This document shows positions 1 to 9,574 of a stretch of 46,935 nucleotides of DNA, one piece after another; position 1 is the stretch's first letter, and each line of letters opens with the position of its first letter. The DNA is from Acidobacteriota bacterium (GTDB lineage: Bacteria > Acidobacteriota > Terriglobia > Acidiferrales > UBA7541). Under the pieces are notes generated by a model that was not told the origin of the DNA, did no database searches, and saw nothing but the letters and a program-made list of their open reading frames with translations. The position numbers and the translations under genes are program-made. The stretch covers positions 1-46,935 of the forward strand of contig JAKBLM010000033.1 in assembly GCA_021832085.1 (NCBI GenBank). The letters are read 5' to 3'.

Positions 1-26
1 TCGGTCGTATCCTTGTTCGGGGTCAT
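1..26 (-). CDS. 5' end of an unidentified gene cut by the left window edge
   Basis: The minus strand has an ATG at 26-24 preceded by a strong ribosome binding site (AAGGAGGA, core about 10 nt upstream). The reading frame starts M-T-P-N-K-D-T-T and runs off the window. Only eight residues are visible, so no function can be given. The call rests on the ribosome binding site and on the AT-richer, promoter-like region just upstream (about 60-165). Confidence 0.5.
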
Positions 27-325
27 GCTCCGTCTTCCTCCTTGTCAGGTTCTCGCAAACCGATAATTGGAAAACGTCATGACCCCTTCCGCAAAATAAT
101 TTGCTGAACTTGTGCAACATAACCACAGGAGAAGTGTTTCCTCTTGACATCCCCTTTTATAGAACTTCGTGCCGCGAGTCGCTGCACCCACCTGGCAGCC
201 CGGGCGGAAGCGGAAGTTGGTGATTGTTCCTGGCGCAGCATGGCAGCGCCCAGGGTCGGCGGGGAAGACGGCGCGCATTGAAGATTGGGGAAATGCGCCT
301 GATTTTCAGTGGAAGGGAAGCAGCT
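27..325. other. Intergenic region without a recognisable gene
   Basis: These 299 bases lie between the left-edge gene and the end of the Memo-family gene. The part from 60 to 165 is clearly richer in A and T than the surroundings and probably carries the promoter of the left-edge gene, but no -35/-10 pair with acceptable spacing could be fixed. Short open frames here have no ribosome binding site and no recognisable sequence. Confidence 0.5.
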
Positions 326-1135
326 TCAGCGGACGACGATGCCGGCGTAGCCGACCACCGCTTCACGGTCGCCGGTCACATCGCCGCTGGTGGCGTAGCT
401 CACCAACTCCGCGCCGGTGGCGCCGAGCCGTCGCGCGGCGACGAGCATGACGATCGCCGCGGCGAATCCGCACATCGAGATGTCGTGCTCGCGTACGGTC
501 TCGTAGAGGCCGCGAGGATCGAGTTCCAGAATTTTCGCGATGGCCAGCCGGTCCTTCGGGCGGGTGAGGGAATCGCTCTCGTAATGGTTCATGTCTGAGC
601 TGGCGACCAGCAGCACCGGCTCCGATTCCGTTTCGACGACGCGCGCGATCGCTTCGCCCAGCTCCTCGAGTGCTGCCAGCACGATCGTCCCGAGGACAAC
701 CGGCACAAAAGTGAACTCGCCGGCGATCCGCTGCAGGAAGGGAAGCTGCACCTCGATCGCGTGCTCGCGCTCGTGCGCAACGCGATCTTCGCGGAGCAGC
801 GGGCAGGCGCGCTTGAGACCGGCGGCGAGCGGCGCGTCGATCCTGACCGCGCCGAGCGGGGTGAGCCATTCGCCTTCCGAGAGAATCGCCATCGGCTGCC
901 CGGCCGGATAATGCCGGGGCCCCAGCAGAATCACGCGTGAGGGCGGCGCCAGGCGGCGATAGACGGTTCCGGCCACCTGCCCGGAATAGGAATAGCCGGC
1001 GTGGGGAACCAGGCATCCCAGCGTGCGCCCGGGCGGCGTTTTTGTCGGCGCACCTAGGCAAAACTCGAGAGTACGCCCGAGTTCGTTGATATCGGCGGGG
1101 TAGAAATGTCCGGCGACCACGGGCCGGCGAATCAT
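326..1135 (-). CDS. amrB: Memo-family protein (AmmeMemoRadiSam system protein B)
   Basis: The 269-residue product belongs to the Memo family, which shares a fold with extradiol/nonheme-iron dioxygenases. Its molecular role in bacteria is unknown. Family landmarks are visible: the start [20 protein letters not shown] near residue 45, GPRHY near 75, [12 protein letters not shown] near 125, SSDMNHY near 180 and a late MCGFAA. The His, Asp and Cys positions of the putative metal site are kept. The ATG at 1135 follows a GAGGAA ribosome binding site. In many genomes Memo is beside an AMMECR1 protein and a radical SAM protein; neither is next to it here, so the system is split or incomplete in this window. 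Confidence 0.85.
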   Translation of the reverse strand: MIRRPVVAGHFYPADINELGRTLEFCLGAPTKTPPGRTLGCLVPHAGYSYSGQVAGTVYRRLAPPSRVILLGPRHYPAGQPMAILSEGEWLTPLGAVRIDAPLAAGLKRACPLLREDRVAHEREHAIEVQLPFLQRIAGEFTFVPVVLGTIVLAALEELGEAIARVVETESEPVLLVASSDMNHYESDSLTRPKDRLAIAKILELDPRGLYETVREHDISMCGFAAAIVMLVAARRLGATGAELVSYATSGDVTGDREAVVGYAGIVVR

Positions 1136-1282
1136 GATCGGTTCCTCACGCGGCCTTTCGAAAGCCCGGCGGAATCGGGGATCGAATCTCTGGCCGCGAT
1201 GCGTGGCATCCTCATACCCGACGCGGCGTTGTGCTTCCCGGCGAAGTCCGACAGCGCTGCACGAGGCAGCGCGTGCGGAACG

Positions 1283-1621
1283 TCAGGGAAGATCCTCCAG
1301 GGAAATCTTGAGCGACTTCAGAAATTTGATGTCTTGCTGCGTGAACTCGAAGCGCGGGGAGAATTCGTCGTCGTCGAGGGTTTCGTCGTCGACGCGGATC
1401 CGCAGCGATTCGAGGAAGCGGCGGTCGCCGAAACTGAGCCGGCTCGGCTTCGAGTCGCGCCGCGAAAGCCCCACGGTGGCGTCCAGTTTCAGCACCACGT
1501 CGTAGCCGGCGGCGCGCACATTGGCAATCGCCTCGAGGATGCGGTCGGAATCGGAAACCGAATCGTTGATCGCCTGGCCCAACTCCCGCAGCAGTTGCTT
1601 CAGGTGATCATCCAGTTGCAC
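1283..1621 (-). CDS. Small acidic protein of unknown function
   Basis: A 112-residue product from a GTG start at 1621, chosen because GGGAGGTGAG lies directly upstream; a longer in-frame extension to 1741 lacks this signal and would run into the small membrane gene on the other strand. The protein starts [16 protein letters not shown], looks helical at the N-terminus and is rich in Asp and Glu in the second half, ending [11 protein letters not shown]. No signal peptide, membrane segment or known motif is visible. Its upstream end is 118 bases from the divergent small membrane gene. I do not recognise the family. Confidence 0.6.
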   Translation of the reverse strand: MQLDDHLKQLLRELGQAINDSVSDSDRILEAIANVRAAGYDVVLKLDATVGLSRRDSKPSRLSFGDRRFLESLRIRVDDETLDDDEFSPRFEFTQQDIKFLKSLKISLEDLP

Positions 1622-1726
1622 CGGCTCACCTCCCCGAGTGTGCCACACACTCCAACAGCAAATTGTAGGGCGTTGGAAGCGGCCAGACAAGTGGCTCGGC
1701 GCTCCTGTTGCAAGGTCGATTTGTAC

Positions 1727-1732
1727 TACAAT
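1727..1732 (+). promoter_or_regulatory. -10 box of a probable leaderless promoter
   Basis: TACAAT lies seven nucleotides before the ATG at 1740, so transcription would start at or next to the start codon. No Shine-Dalgarno sequence lies between. A matching -35 at 16-18 nt is not clear. Confidence 0.45.
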
Positions 1733-1739
1733 CCTTCTC

Positions 1740-1958
1740 ATGGGGATTACGCGGCTAGCCTGGCGCGCCTTGCGCCAGTTGTTTCACGAGATGACCGGTG
1801 CCTTGTTCCTCTGTTTCGCCGTGTTGGGGGCGCTGGCCGCTTACGACCAGTGGCACGACCACGCCGCCCGCTGGGTGTTCTGGCTGGCCATTGGCTACGC
1901 CGCAATGATGGTGATTTTCGGCGTAAGTGCGTTTCGCACCGCACGCCGCATCCGTTAG
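1740..1958 (+). CDS. Small two-helix membrane protein
   Basis: A 72-residue product with two hydrophobic segments (about residues 17-33 and 44-62) joined by a charged stretch [12 protein letters not shown], and a basic end RTARRIR. This topology suggests a small inner-membrane protein; no family is recognised. The ATG at 1740 is favoured because TACAAT lies seven nucleotides upstream, giving a leaderless transcript. The methylmalonyl-CoA mutase gene follows 128 bases later on the same strand and has its own ribosome binding site. Confidence 0.6.
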   Translation: MGITRLAWRALRQLFHEMTGALFLCFAVLGALAAYDQWHDHAARWVFWLAIGYAAMMVIFGVSAFRTARRIR

Positions 1959-2086
1959 CGGCACGGCGCCCCGGCTCCGATGGCCGGCGCCAGCCTTTGC
2001 CGGCGAATGGCACAACCCCGGGCTGTGCGACTGGGCGCGGGGCAAGTCAGAACGGGCGGCGCCGCTCAGAAAGTTCCGAGGATCCC

Positions 2087-3709
<1,623 letters not shown>

Positions 3710-3797
3710 CCGGCCGCCTGCCGCGCTGCCGCCAGCGCCATGCCCGCTGCGGCCGCCGTCTGCGCGAAAGCAGACCCTTACCGGAAAGCAGTTCGGC

Positions 3798-4334
3798 TCA
3801 GCTTTCGGCCGGCTCGGCGCCGAGGGCTTCGATCTCGCGGCAAGCGCGATCGATGATTTCACGCACCTTGACGATCCGTTCCGTGTCCTCGGCGTCGGTG
3901 ACCGCGCGGCGGGCCGCGCGGAACAGCTTGGCAATGGGCTTGGCGATGATCGCCGTTTCGGGTACCCAGGGAGCCCATTCGCTCCAGTGCTCGGCCCGCT
4001 GCCAGATCTTTTTCACCGTGTTCTTTTGGCGGTCGAGCTCCGCTATGCCCGTTTCGGTCAGGTGATAGATCCGCTTTCCGTTGCTCTGCTCGGAAATCAC
4101 CAGCTCTTCGTCCTGGAGCTGCTGGAGCGTGGGATAAATCGATCCCGCGCTGGCGTGGTAAATGCCGCCCGAGCGCTCTTCCAGCCGCTTCATCAATTCG
4201 TAGCCGTGCTTGGGCCCGTCTTCGAGCAACGAGAGCAGAGCCAGGCGCAGCTCACCCGGGCCGAAAAACCGGCCCCATTTGAACCAAGGGAAAGGGGTTC
4301 CCTGGGGTCCGTGAGACCACCAGTCGCTACGCAT
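3798..4334 (-). CDS. PadR-family transcriptional regulator
   Basis: The 178-residue product has a PadR winged-helix domain at about residues 27-105: LRLALLSLLEDGPKHGYELMKRLEERSGG, then IYHASAGSIYPTLQQLQDEELV and the wing GKRIYHLTETGIAEL. A helical C-terminal part, probably for dimerisation, follows. The N-terminus is unusually rich in Trp, Phe and Gly (WWSHGPQGTPFPWFKWGRFFG). The ATG at 4334 has GGGAGG six nucleotides upstream. A 20-bp perfect palindrome covers the -10 and spacer of its own promoter (4370-4397), so autorepression is likely. PadR proteins usually repress efflux or stress genes in response to small molecules; no such target sits beside it, so the ligand and other targets are unknown. 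Confidence 0.9.
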   Translation of the reverse strand: MRSDWWSHGPQGTPFPWFKWGRFFGPGELRLALLSLLEDGPKHGYELMKRLEERSGGIYHASAGSIYPTLQQLQDEELVISEQSNGKRIYHLTETGIAELDRQKNTVKKIWQRAEHWSEWAPWVPETAIIAKPIAKLFRAARRAVTDAEDTERIVKVREIIDRACREIEALGAEPAES

Positions 4335-4369
4335 AAGCTACCTCCCGCAGGATCGCTTTGACTAATAAA

Positions 4370-4397
4370 ACTATATCGTACGATATAGTGAATGCAA
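4370..4397 (-). promoter_or_regulatory. padR promoter with overlapping palindromic operator
   Basis: On the minus strand TTGCAT (4397-4392), a 16-nt spacer and TATAGT (4375-4370) form a sigma70-like promoter 35 bases upstream of the PadR start codon. Bases 4370-4389 are a perfect 20-bp palindrome with half-site ACTATATCGT that covers the -10 and most of the spacer. A dimeric PadR protein bound there would block RNA polymerase, so this is read as the autoregulatory operator. Confidence 0.75.
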
Positions 4398-4544
4398 TAA
4401 CATTCTGCGGTTTTGAGCCATTGCGACCCCTTTGTGGCATGCCCGGACCTGCAAGGCGGAAGAAAACGCAGCGGTCAGATTATCGAGTGGGTAGTTGAGG
4501 CGAAGGGGCTTCGAGGAGATCCGAGCGCAAGCCCAAGGGAGGGC

Positions 4545-5783
4545 TCAGCGGTGGGTGGTTTCCGGATGGATCGGGCGCGGGGGCAGCTCGCGCTCCTTGT
4601 CGTTCTGCGTGCCTTCGTTGCGATGGTTGGTGGTGTGCGAAAGGCCGCGGGCAGCGGCTTCGGCGCGTTCGTCGTAACGGCCGAAAATCATTTTCCCGGC
4701 GCTGGTCTGGTGGACGGATGTAACGGTGATGTCGATGGTCTTGTTGATCATGCGCCGGGCGCCGTCGACCACCACCATGGTTCCGTCGTCGAGGTAGGCG
4801 ACTCCCTGGGTAGGTTCCTTGCCCTCACGCAGGATGAAGACGCGCATGGCCTCACCGGGCAGGACAACCGGCTTGAGGGCGTTGGCGAGCTGGTTGACGT
4901 TGAGCACCTCGATGCCTTGCAACGAGGCCACCTTGTTCAGGTTGAAATCGTTGGTGACGATTTTGGCGTCGTAGCGGCGGGCCAGCTCGATCAGCTTCAG
5001 ATCGACGTCAGGAACATCCGGGAAATCGTCCTCGGCGATATCCACGTCGAGGGAGGGGAGTTGGCGGATTCGCTCGAGCACTTCGAGTCCACGTCGGCCG
5101 CGCTGGCGTTTGAGGGGGTCGGCCGAATCGGCCACCATCTGCAGCTCGTGGAGCACGAAGCGGGGGATGATCAACGTGCCTTCGAGGAAAGAAGCCTCGC
5201 AGACGTCCGCCACTCGACCATCGATGATTACGCTGGTATCGAGAATTTTGGCGAACCGCCGGCCACCGCGCTCGCTGCCGAAGAGACCGCCGAAGGCCGC
5301 CAGATTGAGCATGTCGCCCTTATTGGCGCCGACGACCATACCGACATAGGCGAGCACAAGAACCAGAGCAATGCCCACGAACGATTTGGTCTCGTCGGGG
5401 ATCGAAGTCTTGTTCACCACCAGGTGAATCAGCAGAGCGCCCAGCACGCCGAGTATCGAGCCGACGGCAGCGCCGATCAGGCGGCGCAGGCTCACCCGGC
5501 GCACGCGAATTTCCGAAAGGATGATGACGATGGCGAAAACCAGACCGAAGATGGCGCCGGTAATCGGGGTCAGGCCGAAGGGATGAAAATGCCATCCGAT
5601 CGCGACACAAATCACCGTGAACACAGTGCGCAACAACAACAGGTCCCAGGAGTAGCCAACCCGGGCCTGTTCGCCATTCGTACTGCGACCACCACCTGGT
5701 AGGCGCGCGTCGCGAGGTTCTGCGGACCTGCCTTTTGCGGGGTTGGGTGTGGAAGCCCCGAAAGATTTGCGTGTTTCAGCCAA
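4545..5783 (-). CDS. Membrane-anchored PIN-TRAM domain protein (YacL-like)
   Basis: The product has up to 412 residues: a poorly conserved N-terminal 45 residues, about four transmembrane helices (residues 46-155), a PIN nuclease-like domain (about 180-300) and a TRAM domain (about 310-375). PIN acidic residues are visible in KILDTSVIIDGR, in DVDLKLIELA and in DAKIVTNDFNLNKVA. TRAM domains bind RNA, and the fusion matches the YacL family of membrane-tethered putative ribonucleases, whose substrate is unknown. The frame opens with TTG at 5783 and has no good ribosome binding site, so the true start may lie further in, just before GYSWDLLLLR. It follows dnaB by 139 bases on the same strand. Confidence 0.85.
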   Translation of the reverse strand: MAETRKSFGASTPNPAKGRSAEPRDARLPGGGRSTNGEQARVGYSWDLLLLRTVFTVICVAIGWHFHPFGLTPITGAIFGLVFAIVIILSEIRVRRVSLRRLIGAAVGSILGVLGALLIHLVVNKTSIPDETKSFVGIALVLVLAYVGMVVGANKGDMLNLAAFGGLFGSERGGRRFAKILDTSVIIDGRVADVCEASFLEGTLIIPRFVLHELQMVADSADPLKRQRGRRGLEVLERIRQLPSLDVDIAEDDFPDVPDVDLKLIELARRYDAKIVTNDFNLNKVASLQGIEVLNVNQLANALKPVVLPGEAMRVFILREGKEPTQGVAYLDDGTMVVVDGARRMINKTIDITVTSVHQTSAGKMIFGRYDERAEAAARGLSHTTNHRNEGTQNDKERELPPRPIHPETTHR

Positions 5784-5922
5784 TGCTATAAGGCCAAGCG
5801 AAGAAGGCCGGTACCCCTATTTGGAGGATCCGCGTTGCACGATAAACGCGAGATCAAGCGGACAAAATTATAGCACGACGGGGCAAACTTGATCTCAGGA
5901 AAAACGCTGTTCCGCAAATCTA

Positions 5923-7290
5923 TTAGGACTGATCTGGTCCCTGATCCTGGTAGGACTCCGGAGCCGCCTCTTCGAACCGGGTGTAGTGCTCGAAGAAAAC
6001 GAACTGCAGCCGATCCGTTGGCCCGTTGCGCTGCTTGGCAATCATCAGCTCCGCTTTCCTCCGCTCCTCGTCGGGCAACTCCGGGCGATAGAAATTAGGC
6101 CGGTGGATGAAGAGCACGACGTCGGCATCCTGCTCTATGGCGCCCGATTCGCGCAGGTCGGAGAGCTGGGGGCGTCGCTCCTCGCGCTCGGGAGCGCGGG
6201 TGAGCTGGCTGAGGACGAGCACAGGCACTTTGAGTTCCTTGGCGAGCCCCTTGAGCCCACGGGAAATGGACGAAACCTCTTCGTTGCGATTGCCGAAGCG
6301 GCCCCGAGCCGAGATCAGCTGCAGATAGTCGACAATTACCACGCTCAGGCCCTTGTCCTTTTTCAGCCGCCGCGTTTTGGCCCCGATCTCAAGCACCGTC
6401 GCTGAGCCGGAATCGTCAATCCAGAGCGGGGAGTTGGAGATCTCCGCCAGCGCGCCCGTCATCCGGCGGCTTTCGTCGCGGCCGAGGCGACCGGTGCGGA
6501 AGCGGTGCATGTCGAGGGCGGCGTGTGAGGCAAGCAGGCGCATCAAGAGCGATTCCTTGGACATTTCCAGGCTGAAAATTGCCACGGGCTGCCGCTCGAC
6601 CATTGCGACGTGCTCAGCGATGTTCAGGGCCAGCGCCGTTTTTCCCATCGAGGGCCGCGCCGCCAGAATAATCAGCTCGGAGGGCTGCAGCCCCGAAGTC
6701 AGCTGATCGAGCTGGCTGTAGCCGGTAGGCAGGCCCGTGAGCTGCTGGCCCCCGCTGAGCGCCCGCTCGATGTGCGGGTAGCTTTCCCGCACCACGTCTG
6801 CCACCCCGACCAGCCCGGTGCGGATGCGGTCTTCGGCGAGCTGGAAGATGAGCGTCTCGGCGCGGTCGAGGATCTCGTCGGCCTCCTGCTCGGCTTCTAG
6901 CGCCTGCTGCTGAATCGCTTCGGTCGCGTGGATCAGGCTGCGCAACAGCGCCTTCTCCTTGACGATGTGCGCGTAGTGCTCGACGTGGGTGACGCGCGGC
7001 ACGCCGTCGACCAACTGGGCGAGGTAAGCGCCGCCGCCGGCCGCTTCGAGTTCTCCGTTGCGTTCGAGTTCCTCGGCCAGCGTGACGAGGTCGATCGCTC
7101 GCTGGCGCTCACCGAGAGCGATCATGCGGCTGTAGAGCCGGCGATGCTGGTCGAGGAAGAAATCCTCGGGGCGGAGCAGCTCAATCGCGGTGTTCAGCGC
7201 ATGATTATCGAGCAGGATTGCGCCCAGGACGCTGCGCTCGGCGTCGGGATTTTGTGGGAGCGGGCGTTCGAGCTGAAGGGGAGCGGCCAT
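5923..7290 (-). CDS. dnaB: Replicative DNA helicase DnaB
   Basis: The 455-residue product is the hexameric 5'-3' helicase of the replication fork. The N-terminal domain (about 1-105) begins PLPQNPDAERSVLGAILLD. The RecA-like domain has Walker A ARPSMGKTA at about 211-219, SLEMSKESLLMRLL, the Walker B region SVVIVDYLQLI and the terminal motifs QLSDLRESGAIEQDADVVLFIHR and AKQRNGPTD. Its length is normal and there is no intein. The ATG at 7290 is the only start preceding the conserved N-terminus. It lies downstream of rpsF-rpsR-rplI, an arrangement common in bacteria, but a 296-base gap with a 30-bp palindrome separates it from rplI, so it may have its own promoter. Confidence 0.97.
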   Translation of the reverse strand: MAAPLQLERPLPQNPDAERSVLGAILLDNHALNTAIELLRPEDFFLDQHRRLYSRMIALGERQRAIDLVTLAEELERNGELEAAGGGAYLAQLVDGVPRVTHVEHYAHIVKEKALLRSLIHATEAIQQQALEAEQEADEILDRAETLIFQLAEDRIRTGLVGVADVVRESYPHIERALSGGQQLTGLPTGYSQLDQLTSGLQPSELIILAARPSMGKTALALNIAEHVAMVERQPVAIFSLEMSKESLLMRLLASHAALDMHRFRTGRLGRDESRRMTGALAEISNSPLWIDDSGSATVLEIGAKTRRLKKDKGLSVVIVDYLQLISARGRFGNRNEEVSSISRGLKGLAKELKVPVLVLSQLTRAPEREERRPQLSDLRESGAIEQDADVVLFIHRPNFYRPELPDEERRKAELMIAKQRNGPTDRLQFVFFEHYTRFEEAAPESYQDQGPDQS

Positions 7291-7586
7291 CGGCTTCTAT
7301 TTATTCGCTTTATTTTCGCCCTTGAGCATTTCCGGCGCAACGGCAATTTCCTCGGCCGTGCGCTGAACTCGAAACGGCCATTTTGCCGGGTGGGCCGGAA
7401 AAGTCAAACCAAGGCTGTGAATATCCGACCCGGCAATCCACAGGCTTTCGCCCCAGTGGTTATGCGGTAAAACGCGGATGGGCGGCTGTGGAAAAGCGAG
7501 GCACTGGTGGAAATCTGCGCGGGCGGTGCCGCGGCCGGGCCGTTCCCGGCTCGCGAGCCGGGAACGGCGATCGGGCGGCGGTAAAT
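7291..7586. other. rplI-dnaB intergenic region
   Basis: This 296-base gap between two minus-strand genes holds no convincing gene. It contains a 30-bp perfect palindrome (7539-7568) close behind rplI and, on opposite strands, two sequences one or two bases from the DnaA-box consensus TTATCCACA (CAATCCACA at 7434-7442, TTTTCCACA on the minus strand at 7495-7487). The bases next to dnaB are AT-rich and probably carry its promoter. Confidence 0.45.
7539..7568 (-). terminator. Perfect palindrome behind rplI, possible transcription terminator
   Basis: Fifteen bases starting GCCGTTCCCGGC are followed without a gap by their exact reverse complement. It lies 19 bases past the rplI stop codon on the minus strand. 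RNA from it would form a very stable hairpin, but no T-tract follows, so it may be a mRNA 3'-end stabiliser or a REP-like element and not a classical terminator. Confidence 0.45.
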
Positions 7587-8168
7587 TTACTCGGCGGGAG
7601 GCTCGGGCGAGTCAGCCGGTGCAGCCTCTTCGGCCGAGTCGGCGCCGGGCTCTGTTGCCGCAGACGCTTCCGGTCCCGTTACGGCGGCGGCCTTTGGTTC
7701 TTCCGGCGCAGGTTGGAGCGGTCCGCCTTCGCGGGCGACCACCACCTGGATTGTGGCCGAGACGTTGTGGTGAAACTTGACCTGGACCTGGTATTCGCCG
7801 AGTGCCTTGATCGGCTCGGCCAGCACCACCTTGCGCTTGTCGACCTCGACGCCCCGTTCGGCGAGGGCCTGGGCGATGTCGGCCGCGCTCACCGAGCCGA
7901 AGAGTTGATCGTTCTGGCCCACCTTGCGCTCGAAAGTCAGCGAAGTGCCGGTGACGGAAGCTGCGGCCTGGGTAGCGGTGGCATGTTCGTGCGCCTCAAT
8001 CTTGGCCAGCCGGGCGCGAATGCGCTCGAGCTGCTTCAGGTTGCCGGGAGTGGCCTGGAGCGCGATCTTGCGGGGCAACAGGTAGTTGCGCGCGTAGCCC
8101 TCGGCTACTTCGACCACCTGTCCGCGGGTGCCGAGCTTTTCCAGATTTTCCTGCAAAATGACCTTCAT
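7587..8168 (-). CDS. rplI: 50S ribosomal protein L9
   Basis: The 193-residue product begins MKVILQENLEKLGTRGQVVEVAEGYARNYLLP, the signature of L9, which binds 23S rRNA. The long connecting helix and the C-terminal rRNA-binding domain (LFGSVSAADIAQAL, then the end near VVVAREGG) follow. After about residue 150 comes a tail of roughly 40 residues rich in Ala, Pro and Glu that typical L9 proteins of about 148 residues lack. The ATG at 8168 has GGAGGAAGA upstream; a longer frame to 8231 overlaps rpsR and is not used. The gene starts 19 bases after rpsR ends and is probably co-transcribed with it. Confidence 0.95.
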   Translation of the reverse strand: MKVILQENLEKLGTRGQVVEVAEGYARNYLLPRKIALQATPGNLKQLERIRARLAKIEAHEHATATQAAASVTGTSLTFERKVGQNDQLFGSVSAADIAQALAERGVEVDKRKVVLAEPIKALGEYQVQVKFHHNVSATIQVVVAREGGPLQPAPEEPKAAAVTGPEASAATEPGADSAEEAAPADSPEPPAE

Positions 8169-8187
8169 TGCGTCTTCCTCCGTCGAG

Positions 8188-8484
8188 CTAGGCGCCGGCC
8201 GCAAAGGGCAGCAGCGCGATGTTGCGCGCACGCTTGATCGCCACTTGCAGCCAGCGCTGGTGCCGCGAGCAAGTGCCCGTGATGCGACGCGGAATCACCT
8301 TGCCGCGGTCCAGGATGAACGACCGGAGCATCTCGGCGTTCTTGTAATCGATGTAGTCGATTTTACCGACGCAGAACTGACAGACTTTGCGCTTGCGAAC
8401 GTACTGGCGCCGGGGCTTGCGCGGCCGGTCACTGCGCGGGCCTGCGTGGCTGTGCGAGGGTTGATGCGGGGTGTTCGGTGCCAT
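8188..8484 (-). CDS. rpsR: 30S ribosomal protein S18
   Basis: The 98-residue product carries the S18 core: [31 protein letters not shown] followed by [32 protein letters not shown]18 sits on the platform of the small subunit next to S6. The Cys-x2-Cys near residue 35 plus the later Cys and His make this a zinc-type version. The N-terminal 25 residues are basic and not conserved. The start at 8484 has AAGGAGA just upstream. It is 24 bases behind rpsF; the ssb gene often found between them is missing. Confidence 0.96.
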   Translation of the reverse strand: MAPNTPHQPSHSHAGPRSDRPRKPRRQYVRKRKVCQFCVGKIDYIDYKNAEMLRSFILDRGKVIPRRITGTCSRHQRWLQVAIKRARNIALLPFAAGA

Positions 8485-8508
8485 CGGAATCTCCTTCTTC
8501 GAGCGATC

Positions 8509-8907
8509 TCAGCTGCTGGCGGCCGTGGCCGATTCGCCGGCGCTCTTGCGCGGCCGGCGGGCCATGCGGCGCTCGCGGCGGGCAACCAGTTTCTGCTGCC
8601 GCTTCAGCTCCTCGTCAATCCTTACGGTGAGGAATTTCAGAACCGGTTCAGAAACCTTCAGCCGGCGCTCGAGTTCCTTGATCATGTCGCCCTGGCGCCC
8701 GTAGATCGCCAGGTAAACGAAAAATCCTTCGCGGTTCTTGTCGATGCGGTAAGCGAGCTTGCGCACGCCCCACTTTTCGGTCTTATCCACGCGGCCCTGT
8801 TGCTCTTCGATGGTCTGCTGGAGCGTCGAGATCACCTTGTCGATCTCGGGCTCCGGCGTATCGGGCCGGCAAATGAAAATCAGTTCGTAATAGCGTTCGT
8901 CTGCCAT
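8509..8907 (-). CDS. rpsF: 30S ribosomal protein S6
   Basis: The 132-residue product begins MADERYYELIFICRPD and has the S6 ferredoxin-like fold motifs GRVDKTEKWGVRKLAYRIDKNREGFFVYL and LERRLKVSEPVLKFLTVR. S6 forms a heterodimer with S18 on the 30S platform, which fits their adjacency. The C-terminal 30 residues are strongly basic (RRERRMARRPRK) and then Ser/Ala-rich. A GAGGAG ribosome binding site precedes the ATG at 8907. Only seven bases separate it from the pth stop codon, so pth-rpsF-rpsR-rplI is read as one operon. Confidence 0.96.
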   Translation of the reverse strand: MADERYYELIFICRPDTPEPEIDKVISTLQQTIEEQQGRVDKTEKWGVRKLAYRIDKNREGFFVYLAIYGRQGDMIKELERRLKVSEPVLKFLTVRIDEELKRQQKLVARRERRMARRPRKSAGESATAASS

Positions 8908-8914
8908 CGTCTCC

Positions 8915-9532
8915 TCAATTCGTTCCGGACTCGGAATCCTCGACGTCCGGAGACTGGTTCGGCCCCGGGGCCCGTCGATTGAAGCGGTTCATTGCCGCTG
9001 CCGTGCCTTGCGTGAGGATCACCTCGATCGCCTCGACGGCGCGGTCCATCGTCTCGGCCGCCTGCTCGAGTTGCTCGTCAGTCATCGGCTGCAAGACATA
9101 GTCAGCCAAATCCATGCCCGGCTCGACCGGGCCGATGCCAAGCCGAATCCGAATAAACTCGTCGTCGCCCAGCGCGCCAATCACCGACTTCAGGCCGTTG
9201 TGCCCGCCCGCCGAGCCGCGCTCGCGAATCCGCATGGTGCCCCAAGGCAGCGCGGCGTCGTCGGCGATGACGATCATCTCGGCCGGGTTGACCCGGAAGC
9301 GTTTCACCAGGTCCCGCACCGCGAGCCCGCTCGCGTTCATGTACGTGAGCGGTTTGGCGACGACCACTTCAGTGCCCGCCAGGTTGCCCTGCCCCACCCG
9401 CGCCTTTCCCATCGTCAGGCCCGCTCGGATTCCGGTTCGCTCCGCCAACTGGTCCAACGTCAGAAAACCGAGATTGTGCGGCGTCCAAACGTATTTCGGA
9501 CCCGGATTTCCCAGACCCACGATAAGTCGCAT
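8915..9532 (-). CDS. pth: Peptidyl-tRNA hydrolase
   Basis: The 205-residue product frees tRNA from prematurely released peptidyl-tRNA by hydrolysing the ester bond. It begins MRLIVGLGNPGPKYVWTPHNLGF, giving the catalytic His of the HN-x-GF motif, followed by KPLTYMNASG, the DDAALPWG segment with the catalytic Asp, and RGSAGGHNGLKSV with DEFIRIRLGIG. The C-terminal 20 residues are an unconserved extension. It sits between rplY and rpsF on the same strand, matching the common rplY-pth-rpsF order. Confidence 0.96.
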   Translation of the reverse strand: MRLIVGLGNPGPKYVWTPHNLGFLTLDQLAERTGIRAGLTMGKARVGQGNLAGTEVVVAKPLTYMNASGLAVRDLVKRFRVNPAEMIVIADDAALPWGTMRIRERGSAGGHNGLKSVIGALGDDEFIRIRLGIGPVEPGMDLADYVLQPMTDEQLEQAAETMDRAVEAIEVILTQGTAAAMNRFNRRAPGPNQSPDVEDSESGTN

Positions 9533-9574
9533 CGGCAGTTCGGGCGCACGGCCTCCTCCGGAGCCGGCGAGGCC

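Noticed and set aside
144..161. TTGACA with a TTTATA box as a plus-strand promoter
   Set aside because: The spacing is only about six bases, and no plus-strand gene starts downstream.
1106..2086. 327-codon N-terminal extension of methylmalonyl-CoA mutase
   Set aside because: The frame is open only because of high GC. It runs through two other small genes, has no family similarity, and the ATG at 2087 has a ribosome binding site.
5923..7290. Intein in DnaB
   Set aside because: The Walker A region and the other helicase motifs are uninterrupted and the length is normal.
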